DNA from: Spodoptera frugiperda | Lineage: Eukaryota > Arthropoda > Insecta > Lepidoptera > Noctuidae | Direction: 5' to 3' | Length of the DNA: 64,000 bases | Assembly: GCF_023101765.2 (NCBI RefSeq) | Contig: NC_064223.1 | Span: forward strand, 3,782,001 to 3,846,000 | Part shown: in pieces, positions 1 to 12,000 of the stretch | Position numbering within the stretch: position 1 is the first letter of the stretch | How the letters are laid out: each line of letters opens with the position of its first letter | Translations under genes and position numbers: made by a program | The notes under the pieces: model-generated | What the model was told of the DNA's origin: nothing | The model's input: the letters and a program-made list of their open reading frames with translations, nothing else | Database searches by the model: none

Positions 1-3000
1 GATAGATCCCTGAGTAGATGGCACTCGAGTGGGGGCGCGGGCGGGGCGCGGGGGGCGCGCGGCGCCTCCACGCACACCGCCACCGTGTGGGCACTGCCAC
101 ACGCTACCTTCGTTACACGCTTGCCCTGGAGATATACATAGTGGCATTATTAAGACATTTACAATATGTAAATAAGTCGTTTCTAATAGTATCTGTAAAA
201 ACAAGTTCATCTTCATATCGGAACAAGGAAGACGTCGGCCGCAGAATATAAATAACCGATCACAATTGGAAGCGACATGCGTCCAGCGAATCCCGTGTAA
301 AACAAATAATATTTGAACAAAAATTAAATAAATAAAAAAGACACAATTAAGGTCCGTTGTGTTATTTCTGTGTCCGATAACCTCGTGAATAATTTATTTG
401 GCAACAAAGGTACAAACATGGAAACAAGTTCTTTTCTCTCAAAATGAATTAGAGAAATAAATCTTTATTCTTCAGTAACGCTACAAATAGTTCGCAAAAG
501 GAAAAGCCTTTACTAATAACAATGTACTATCTCACCTGCAAAGCCGTCAAAAGCCTGGGCCTTTGAGCAGCGAGTGTGGTTCCGTCTCCCAGCTGTCCTT
601 CATCGTTGTCACCCCACGTGTACACCTCACCAGTGTCCGTACACGCCACACAATGGAGACTCCCTGTTGATAATACATTCAGAAATGAATATCAATTAAG
701 ATTTTTTTTTAAGTGCAATAACTAGAATAACCTTTAGATTTATTTTATCTATCAAAGTACAGGATATTATGTTAAATTAAACATGAATATATTAAAGGAG
801 GATTCAAAAAGTAGGTTTTTAATAAATTACCAACACTTAACTGGAACCTATGAAAAGGTGCTGCTATTTCTGTGTATATTTTTAATACCTACACGTGAGA
901 TTTTCACAATGTCTACATGTTACTGATAAGCTATGTACGATTATGTATATAAGTATAATGTACCTGTAGCTATAGACACGATAGTCTTCCCCTGCATGCC
1001 TGTGACACGCATGGGACGCCTTACGTGGTCATAGCTACCGTGTCCCAGTCGGTGGTAATCTCCTTTGCCCCTGTTACAAATGAATTAAAATATAAATGTG
1101 ATGTAAATGTTGGCTGCCACGCACGGCAAACAACCAGTAACGCGACTGTTAACAGTCGTTAAAACTAAAACTTAAGTTTATTTCCAGAGTTTTAAGTGCA
1201 CATATTTTTAACATTATTCGGTGCAATGTAATTAGGCGAGTTTCGGCTGAAAGATGCCAGTATGACGTTGACGTCTCTTTTTGCTTGGCAGTTGCTATTA
1301 AAATGACTTGTGCAGAGAGTTTATGATCATGTTACTCACCACGTGTAAACACTTCCACATTGACATAACGCCACAGAGAATTGAGATCCGCATTCAACTT
1401 TGATTACTCGGAGTCCTTTCAAACAGTCTATCCTCATTGGAAGCTTGCAGCCTTCTGAACCACCGCGACCTAAAACAAATACACAAATAATAAACTATGA
1501 ACAAATTGAAGCTAAAAATTTTAATACTTCTTTTCATTTTCTTTTATTAATGTGATTTGCTGTTAGGTGGTAAGTATAATTTGTATGTGAAATTAAATGC
1601 AAAGTGAATGCACTCGTCAGAGACAATCCTAGAATGGGTCTAAGTTAAAAGTAAAGATTTTATGTCAATTTTAGTAGGCGCAAATTAAAAGTAATTAAAA
1701 TAATTAATAAGTAAATTAGTAAATAATTAAATAATATTGTGTAATACAAATCGTTCTTACCCAGTTTCCCATAGTCACCGTCGCCCCACGACCAGACATT
1801 GTCGTCGTCAGTGATACAAAGAGTTTGAGCGTCTCCCGAGCCGCAAGCGACGTCAATCACGCGGTATGATGACAGCGCTTCCACCTAGAATATCATCCAA
1901 TGTTAAATACCGTGCTAACGTGCTTGTACCAGCGTCAATCGTTAAAAAGAAAAGAGAAGTAGTCTTAACCCTTTATAAGGCATAACATTAAAGTAAAACT
2001 TTTTGTAGTTTATTAAAATATGCTTTTTAATTAATATTCACTGAACTTTTCGTTAAAGTAAACATGGTGGTAAAAATATTCCCTTTGCCTTATAAAGGGT
2101 GAGAAGAAAAAATAATTTAGGCGAAACAAAGTTCGCGGGGCCACTAGTGTTAGATGAACAAAATTTTATACTTATTTTGTATGACATAACATGACGCAGC
2201 GGATATTATAACATGTTTATAAATATATACACAATATGTCACTTACCATCTTCGGTACCAGCTGGTCTTCAGAGTCCCCATGTCCTAATCTTCCATACCT
2301 GCCTTTCCCCCAGGTATAGATGCGCCCTCTGGCGGTCAAACACGCAGAATGTGCGCCTCCACAGGCAATGGCCACTACTTCCAGGCCCGATAGAGCTGTG
2401 ATTAGCTTGGGACGGTCGTAGCTCCTATCGAAAATAATATAAAATATTAAAACAATATGCATTGTATAGCACCGCGCCTGTTAACATCAAAGAGAGATAG
2501 AGGTAGACTTAAATACCATGGTAATCATTTCATTTCATCAATGGAGGGTGTGGCTGTGTTGAGTATATGTATATTTTTTTATTTCATATGCTCTATGCAT
2601 GGCCGTGGTCGTTGCGCTCGCGACACTATATTGTAATATTATAATACCTTATTTAAAAGCTATAAAAATATTTATCAATGTTAAATTAACGTCAAATGTA
2701 TACTTACACTCTGTTCCCATGCCCCAGCTTGCCGTCTTCGCCTTCACCCCAGCTGTACACATCGCCGTCAGCGGACAGTGCTAAGCAATGCTTGCCGCCT
2801 GAGTTACAAGCGACCTGCCAACAAAATATAATATATCGTGTTTAAATATTTATTTAAGAAGTACTGGTAGCTAAAAAAGAAAATGTCATTTGATTTCTTT
2901 CCTCTTTGAACAGCAGATAACATAACTATTGAAATAGATTGTGTTCACTTATAAATTAGATCATGTTTTTTTTAAGTCAGTGTCATGTAAAATGTTACCT

Positions 3001-6000
3001 TAGCAATAAAAACGTGTTGAATTGAGGCCAGTAGTGTGGGTTGCGAGACCGAGTCGATGCCTCCAATACCTAGTCTGCCGCCAGCGCCGTAACCTGATAC
3101 AACAAAATCAAGTATGAATGAAGATTTATCTCTCTCTATCTCTCCCTTCTCACTCTCTATCTCTCTATTCTCACTCTCTATTTCTCTTCTCACTCTTTAT
3201 CTCTCTCTTCTCACTCTATCTCTTTTCTCACTCTCTATCTCTCTTCTCGCTCTCTATCTCTCTCACTCTCTCTTGTCCTTCTAATTAGAATTAAATTACC
3301 TTTCTTCTTCGTTATTATCTTCAATAGTAAAGTTTTATAGGAAGGGATTAAATTCTTATGAAATATAAAGCACGTTTTACATAATAATACGCTTCATTGA
3401 CAAAATTATTTGTACTATTCTATAATATTCTCTTACCAGTAGCATAAACTTTTCCATCGGGTGTGACGGCGAACAAGGTCTGCTCCCCTCCCACCAGCTG
3501 CACGGGATTGAGCGCGGCGAGTGCGTGGCAGGCGGTGGGGGTGCGTACCTTGGCCCCCTCCACCCCGCCCAGCTGGCCGCGGTGGTTGTGGCCCCAGCCG
3601 TACACCGCGCACCCTCGGAACACTCCGCCCCACCAACCGCACCAGTCTTCTGGCCGTCTGGGGTTAGATAGGGTATATAGTTTTTTTGGTGAATTTAGGA
3701 CAACTTGTGCAGATGAATGTCGCTAAATATGAACAAGTGACGCTGCATTCTTTCATATAGGAGCCTAAGGTACAAGATACGTAGATAATAAAGGTTCTCC
3801 TGCTGCATTAACTTTGTCCGATTATACGAATAGGCTCATTTAAGGTCATTAGGACATTAGTCTCACTAAAGTCGATTGGTAAGTGCAAAATATTACTTGA
3901 AATTTAAATTCGCACGACACAAGTACGGTTTCAAAGAAAGATTATTTTACCTGAAATGATGACCACATATCGTACTTTTTTACTTAAAAAATTGTTCTTA
4001 TTAATTATTATTTATTGAATTTAAAAACTTACTTATTAACCCAATGCAGGAGCTGCTCATCGTGTTGCTTCGTGAACTTGGTGTTATCTTCCCATTGGTA
4101 ATTCGGTTCGCTAGTTTCATCGTAGACGCAGAGGTCTGACAGTCTCTTGCGCACGTCGGCTAGGAAGGGAGTGGGTAAGGGAGTCCGTCGTATGAGAGCG
4201 TCGGCTGTACGTAGACAGAGGCAGTAACGCTTGAACCACGCCCAACGCATGGAATCTGGACCGCCGCAAACACGAGTGTCCATACGAAGACCACATGCCA
4301 ACCAGGCTAGTTCCTGTGCGAATAATTTAAAGGATATTTCAATTTTTAACATATACTATGTAAACTTGTTTTGGTATGATTAGACGTACTTTAATGATTC
4401 GTTTTTATTTTTTATGCAGCTAGGCTATTCCGTGACTGTCTTATTAATTCAAACTTTCAAAGTGAGCTCAATCGCATTCTCCATCCAATAACATGGCGGA
4501 CCGCGAATCAGTTCACTTCGATCTTTCGAAATTTAAAGTTTCAGAATAGTATAGAATCTCAGTAACGTAAACAATTTTTGTATTTATTTTCAGCCATGGT
4601 CGTCCCACTGCAGGGCAAAGGCCTCCCTAAACCACTTTTGTAACTCAACATAATAAGTAACTGAAAGTTTTAAACAGGACTGGAAATTAGAGTTCATATA
4701 CACTGAAATACCACTTGAAACGCTTACCTTAAGATAATGCGTATGGAATAGATGCGAGCCGGTCCTTAGCGCGGGCTCCTCGTGCTCGTACTGCGCGTGC
4801 AGCAGCTGCGGCAGTTGCTGCAGCGCGGGGGGCGCGGGCGCGCCGCCCGTCCCGCCCTCGCCCGCGCCGCACCCACTGCCGCCGCATACTACGCCGCGGA
4901 GACGACGGACGCACCATACACGAGCTCGCCATGCTGGTGTGTTATAGACATAGATGTGAATTCACTATGTTTGAATTTAATATGAAAGGATCGCAATCAG
5001 AGATATATAAGACGGAGGCTGACTAAGCCTCCGTCTGTATGAAGCCTACGATTATCTATCAACCTACGTTTCTTGAAAACTTTGCAGTTAGTGTTTTTGT
5101 ACATCATTCGTACATGAGCAGCATAGCTCCTCTAGGATAACCATTCTAGTGAAGCTTTTGCGAAGTTGGAAACTGTTTTATGAAATCTTAACTGAAGTAT
5201 ATTTTGTTATATGAAATATAATCAATGTGTTTAAACTTAACCTTATGGCAATAAGATGTAGATATTGTCGAAGTTCCGCACATTAGTAAAACATATATTC
5301 CTACACCAATAGATCAAAAGTGTGTTAAAACTTTACAAAATACATTTTAAAAACTTACACAAAGCAGGCATCTGCGCACAAATGGCCAACGCTTGAGCCA
5401 ACCTTGGCGCCAACTGATGGTCCTTGGATATCGCCGCAAGCAGTGGACCGTCAAGCAACCGCCACGCCAAATCCACTGACGGACATGACAACACGTAGCG
5501 ATCCGAACCGCTATCCTGATGAGAAAAAGAAGACGTGGTGTTATCTTTAAACTTAAATACCAGTTTATTATAAGTATCTGTATTTGAGTTAGCACAATGT
5601 TGATACTGTATAATAAGGCTATCAGCTGATGCTCAGTATGCCACAATATGTATAGATCACATTATGACCCAAACTAACAGCTCCAACCCTCAAATACCAA
5701 ACCCCCAAAAGACGGCAACGCACTTGTAACAGTTGTAACACTAGTGTTGGTTGGTTGGTTATGTTAATCAGCGCCGCCGATCGTTTACCATTTCGTAAAA
5801 GTTCGCAAATAACTAGAAATATAACGATATGTAATTTATTATTGTAGTAATCTGCAATGTTAGAGTACTCACACTAAGGGAATGGGCGGGCAACATAGGA
5901 TGAGCGGTGAATCTCCAGCCCCAACCGGTGACCGAACCATCGCTTGTAAACCTCCACCTTAACTCATCACCTGATTGGAACAATATGGAAACATAAATAA

Positions 6001-9000
6001 AAAAGTTTAAAACATCTCACATTTTATTATTTGTAGAATTCATGTGTCGAAACTAAGTTAACGCTATATTAAATTTCCATTACCAATAAAAACTTATTTA
6101 TTTCCAACGGAAATAATTTATGGTACCAAATATTAGTGTCCGACCGAAAGGAGATTGTCACAATAAACTGCAGTTGCAACACTCACAATGCAAAAGAACA
6201 AAGCGAATAATATCTGTCATTTTGACGAAAGACACAACAGATTGACAGCAGATCGGCAGCACTAAAGTCAAATTCAAAGCATCCAACTACTACAAAGACT
6301 TGGTCTTATCATAACAAATACCAATAATTATCGAATTTTTTATAGTGCCAATTCCTACAAAGTTATTAGCATCAGACATTTACTAAAATATAAATAAAAT
6401 TATTGGTAAATTACATTTTTGTTGACCAGCCTGTTCAAAAATAGCCAGATTTGGACAATCTCCTTTCAGTATTCTAAGTAATTTTATACATGACCACGTG
6501 AGTTTCGGTTTCGGCCGAAACTAAAGCCACGGCCGAATATTCGGTTTCGGTTTCGGTTTCGGCTGGAAAACCAGTTTCGGTCGGACTCTACCAAATATAT
6601 CACCTAAAAGATTCAGTTTCATTCAATAATATTAATTTTTCACCAAACATTTCACTAAAACTTTTGCGCAAATAGTTTGCGCAATTAGCGCAACTTACCA
6701 TTAACAATGATTTCTTGCGCCCAATCGGTCGGCTCTCGTCCCGATCGAGTGGCGAGTACCCGACCCGTACTATCCGAAATTGTGAGGGGATCATTACGTC
6801 GCTCCGTAGAACATCCTTGTTCGAAGACAACGCGGAGGGATGATGCACCGGGGATCTTAACTACGCCTGTTTCATAAAAGATGGTTAAAGTTAAATTTTC
6901 ATAAAAAAAGTAAATAAATGAAAATGTACTGGAACAAGAACACTGTATTTAAAACTATTTCTAAGTCGATCTCGTTTATCGACTGTTTGTATACGCGGCT
7001 GCAGAGAATAAGGTCTTTACTTTCAGGTCGACTTAACTATAAGTCAAGTTTATTATTGACAAACTTATCCTAAGAGACATTTTTTACACAAAGAGTTTGG
7101 AAAAACTGATATATCAACTGGAATAAATTCTGTATACTTATCGAGCCAAACGAAATAATGCACGTATTATATCATCATGGTAAGAAATCTATATATTAAT
7201 ACGTGATGCAAAAACTTTGGACCGCTTTTTACGAAAATTGCGCGGACGTAAAAGCATAAAATTTGGTACATTTATAGTTTATGTGTAGGAGAATGCATAG
7301 CGCTAATATTTTTCAAAAATAATGCTTATAAAGTACATTAAATCAATAAATAAAACACTACACACACATGCATAGTATCTGATCGTATTTGACAAAACGT
7401 CAAAATCGATAGACATTGCGATGATATTCTCACGTCTCATATGAAAAGAGTTTTATAAAAGAGTTTGAGTTATATAAAAATTATCCTTCAACGTAAGTTA
7501 AGTGGTATTGTAAATTAAATCATATATGGTCGAATTTCAGCCACTAGGCGACCACTAGTAGTATTAATTATCCAAAAACATTGAAATACATGTACGTTTA
7601 TAAATATCAATAGTACTTGTATGGGCTTAAAGTCTCTTACCTGATATATCAGTATCGTCAATATAGGGGTGCGGACTGTCGACGGTGACGGGTTGCGGCG
7701 GCGCCCTCCCCCCTCCCGCGGCCGCCTCCTCCAGCTCACACACACACACCTCCACCACCATGTCCGCCACCGCAGGCTTACTGGCGCACAGAGCTAGGAA
7801 ACGATTGTTATTTAGAGGTAAATATTGAATAAAATATATGACAAATTATGGACAGAATGTTTAGAAAAGTTTATGTCATGGTGGCCCGGAGGTTTAAGAC
7901 GCTCGTTTCTCATACATGGGAGTGCGGGAAACCTGACTTCGGGAAAGGACCAAAGTGACATTTTACAAGTACCTAAGTGATGCAATGTTCTAAATGGCTT
8001 TATAACTTACCCATAAGAACATCAGTAATGATCTTCACAGCATTATTTGAGTCCGGTATTCTGCCTGCCGCTGCTAACTTCAGTAAATCAACCAGAGCCC
8101 TTGCATCGGATTCTCCGAGTTGCGACGTGAACTCGTCCAACACCAACTGCAATAAAACTTTCATTTTAGAATAAGAACTGATTTGGGTAAGATGTTTTTA
8201 AATGCTTAATAAAAAAAAAGAAATAATAGTTGCGCATGTTTGCACAAAACGCACCTATATAAGCGCAACAATCGCGCAATGTTAACATTATTACTGGGCA
8301 TAATAATGTGCAGTACCTTAGGAGCCTCAGCTTGTTGCACGGTCATCGTGGCGGCCGCTACCGACACCGCGCTGGACGACATCACGGCCGAATGACGGGA
8401 CGATATCGAACCACTCAGAGGGCTGCTCGCTCCGCTCTGCTCAAACGAATTTAAAAAATATTGTATAAGTACATATTAGTATTTAAAAATGTCTTGTCAA
8501 TTAAACAACACACATTGTGTATAAGTGTATAGTAATAGTGACTCGGTATAAGGTAAAAGAATTTCACAATAATATCCCCCATCTTATTCTGGTTAAGCGT
8601 TACCAATATCAACCGAACATTTTTGATGGTAAAAAATGTGTTTACTACATTCTTCAAGACCACATAATAATTCGAAGATCTCTTTTTTCTCAATTCTAAT
8701 CAACAAAACAGTAATGTACTGTAACCTATAATTAAAGATACTGAAAGAACAGGATACGGAAAGAACAACTTTACTCACAGGTAACGTAGCTCTATCAGCG
8801 GGTGCCTCGCCCCCTCCAGTCCGGGCGTCACCCTCGGCGTCTTCGTCTTCCGTATCGATCGTGGCCACTACGGGGGCCACCGCGGAACACGCCTCGTGAG
8901 CACGTAGAGCCTCTACTAGCAAACTGCGCGCCTGGTAATTGAACAAGTAACGTTGTGTTAAAAATGTCTGAGTAAATTTTATTTCCTGCGAAAGTTTATT

Positions 9001-12000
9001 TTTTTAAAACAACCATATTAGAAAGTTTGATGTTTACTTTTAGCATACAACTTGAGTATCTTCGAGTTCGAGTGTATAGGTTACTTATAGGAGCTGACCA
9101 CATCATCGGTGATCATACACCATCACATAATATAGCAACGTCACGCTTTTTATCCCCGAAGGGGTAGGCATACCTAGGTACACTTTACTTTTTACATATT
9201 TCACTGTTTGTGTTATAATTCCCGTGTAACAGGGGTGAGATAATCATATAATATTTAATACATAAAATACAAGGCGACAAATTAAATTACCTGTGTTATA
9301 TGCAAAGCAAGTAGAATCAAAGACAGTGCATGCTGTACAGCTACAGGTGGTTCTAATGCCAACGCTGCAGCAGCTAAAGACGCTCGTGGGCCCTGAGGTT
9401 CCTCTACTACTGCTTCTTCCGAATATAATCCTGTAAAACAAGCGAAATATGTAAAAATGAAAAGAACCGCAAAATATTTTAGTTTGCGCAATGTGTTAGA
9501 ACTTGCGCTAAATGTTGCGCTATCTAACACATTGACGCTCGTATTCCTGTCGTGACTGTGTATTACACATTTCTAATTACGTTTTATCAACATTGTTCTT
9601 ACCCAAACTCTGTGCTCCCAAAGGATCCTTCAGCGTCGGGAATGGCACTGGAGATACATGGGCAGTATGAGTATCATGCTGTAAAGCTGAGGGTCTTAAT
9701 GACCAGGCGGCTGAGTGAGAGGAACCAGCGGCGGCCCTCTGTACTCCTTCCACGCCAGCGACGAGCGCCGGGCGACGGTTGACGCAAGTTGTACCATTCC
9801 CTTGTTGACCGTGGTCGTTGTCACCCCATGCCCATACCTAGGAGAAACGTTGTGTAAGTTACTCATCTTGAATATTTTTGTTGAAAATCGGTACCTATTT
9901 TAAACAGTAATCAACCATCTGATATTCTTATTTAGTCGGGAGTAGGGTGGGATAATTTGACCTGTATTCTGCGAACATACTAGGTTTAAAAAAGCAAATA
10001 CTTTTATAGTATTTGTCTACGTTACTCATCATAAGCAATGAAGCAGTGTTAGGACATAATATAATTGATATTATTCATTAGTATGACCGAAAAAAATATA
10101 TCAAGACATTCGTAAGACGTTTAGCTTAACATACCTGATGTTCACTAGTAACAGCGAGACAGTGTAGTGCTCCAACAGCTACATGTATAACTCTGCGCCC
10201 GCGCAACGCTTCTACCAAAGTCGGGCGCCGGACATGGGCATCACATCCATGACCAAGGCGGAAGTAGTCACCTTTACCCCATGTCCATACCTAAAATTGT
10301 ACATTTACAAAATAAACAATAATCTTGTATTATAAGTGTAATGTGTGAGGGGGGAATAAACCTACCTCTCCATCTCTAGTTAGAGCCAAGCTAAATTGTG
10401 CACCACACTCCACTTGAATAACTCCTAGAGTATTCAGTCTTTCAATGTTCATTGGCACTGCGCAACCATCAGAGCCGCCTCGACCTAAAACAAAGAAATA
10501 ATATCGACGCTGGAAAGGCAAAATGTATTAAGCGCCACTTTGGTCGAAAATGAGTTATATATAGCGTTGGAATCGCCTGATTTTTCTCTTTCGAATGGTC
10601 TATGTCACGCCTTAATTTGAGCATTTTGATGGCGGTTAATACACCGGTGATTTTAGACTTTTTCGTATATTTTTTTGTTTTAAATCCATTCATTTTTTTA
10701 CTTTGGCTCATAAAGCGTACATGATAGTAACAAACTATTGATAAGTCATTTATATCTGCTTAAGTTTACAACTAGATTGGTTTTAAAACTCTTTACCTTT
10801 CCATTTTTCTAAAAAATAACGCAATAAAACATTTTACAGATTGGCAATTATTAAAAAATCTACACATAAGTCAATTTCCTATAGAATATAACACGTTTTT
10901 CTAGCTCATTTTATGCAACTTTTTGTTCGTTAAAACATGTTTTACCTGGACACGGTGAGTATGGTTAACAGACTTAAGTCAATTTTACCTAACCAAGATT
11001 GCAAGCCTGCGTTGTATTAACTCCAAAATCTTGGACACGAAGACACCTAGATTATTTTCTATTATTACATTTCATAGTAAACGTTATTCGTAATAACTAT
11101 TTTGATTTTCAATGAAAAAGCTCCAGTAATTAATTAGTTATGATTTTTTTTGCAAAATTTGAAACTTCAAATCGCTCTACTGAACAATTCATATAATGGC
11201 GGTTAATACATTTTGCCTTTCCAGCGTCGATATGATGACTTTGGATTATACATTATATACCTTTTGAGTACACTGCTGTTGCAAAATAAACTAGATTAGA
11301 CTTTGATTAAATGCAATTAAAGTTCAAATTAAAGTGTTACTTACCTAATTTGCCGAAGTCACCGTCTCCCCAAGAGAATACTTTGCCACAGGCAGTAAGA
11401 GCCAATGTTTGAGCATCGCGAGATCCACACGCCACTTGTACTACTCTGAAGCTAGCTAAAGCTTCCACCTAGAAGAGGAAAATAATATCATAAATCCTAT
11501 TAATTCAGAATCAACAAATTCAAGGTTTTTAAAAAAATATAGCAATTTGTGGTGTTTAAATATTGATGTGTCAACGGTCAACGACAGGAGTGTATTAGAA
11601 CATTCTCAACGAGAATCGAAAGAACGCACAGAGAGGGACCTCCCTACAAAGAAATAACTACTCCTGTGAAGGAGGGTAGGGAGGTCTTTACCCTGCACTA
11701 CAGTGAACGATCACGGCTAAAGTAAATTAATTATTTTGAAAAAATGTTTAACGAGCTAACTTGATAAGTTTCAAGTAACTTTGGGGTACACAGTCATGTT
11801 CAACCGAACCATTACGTCAGCAGCAAACAAGATTTTCAATACCAATCACTCACCATCTTAGGATAAAGTTGCGTCATATCGTCGCCATGTCCAAGCCTGC
11901 CGTATTCCCCCATCCCCCACGTGTACAAGTGTCCCCTAGCGGTCACACACGCACTATGCGCCGACCCACACGCAATGCCCACGACCCTCTCACCAGACAA

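Larger units (their letters stand above)
1..3657 (-). other. HERC2: HERC2 exons 72-80: third RCC1-like domain (RLD3)
   Basis: Exons 3657-3437, 3093-2999, 2814-2708, 2424-2247, 1884-1761, 1469-1340, 1070-964, 663-536 and 125 to beyond position 1. The blades read YGWGHNHRGQLGGVEGAKV, YGAGGRLGIGG, YSWGEGEDGKLGHGN, YTWGKGRYGRLGHGDSEDQ, WSWGDGDYGKLG, YHRLGHGS and YTWGDNDEGQLGDGTT, then KVACGSAHTVA in the last partial exon. They match vertebrate RLD3 almost residue for residue. The partial exon continues into the linker leading to the HECT domain, which is not in this window. Confidence 0.97.
4033..9430 (-). other. HERC2: HERC2 exons 62-71: helical region between RLD2 and RLD3
   Basis: Exons 9430-9291, 8931-8779, 8436-8317, 8146-8011, 7793-7641, 6860-6699, 5970-5873, 5515-5359, 4933-4728 and 4313-4033. 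Landmarks are LDEFTSQLGESDARALVDLL (exon 65), the acidic/Gly-rich CELEEAAAGGG segment (66), VKIPGASSLRVVFEQGCSTE (67), FTSDGSVTGWGWRFTAHPML (68), RYVLSCPSVDLAWRLLDG (69) and RWAWFKRYCLCLRTADALIR (71). Exon 70 has extreme GC content and encodes a Gly/Ala/Pro run where vertebrates have a different loop; its frame is fixed by RARVWCVRRLRG and by the next exon. Confidence 0.93.

Noticed and set aside
6480..6590. GGTTTC repeat as a telomere-like or regulatory array
   Set aside because: Only a few imperfect units in an intron; the insect telomere unit is TTAGG, and simple slippage explains it.
7876..7965. Functional tRNA gene
   Set aside because: The A and B boxes are recognisable, but no cloverleaf with a proper acceptor stem can be formed by eye; it fits a degenerate SINE head.
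8451..8699. Overlapping 60-80-codon frames in HERC2 introns
   Set aside because: AT-rich, without conserved motifs, and lying wholly in introns between well-supported exons; typical chance frames.
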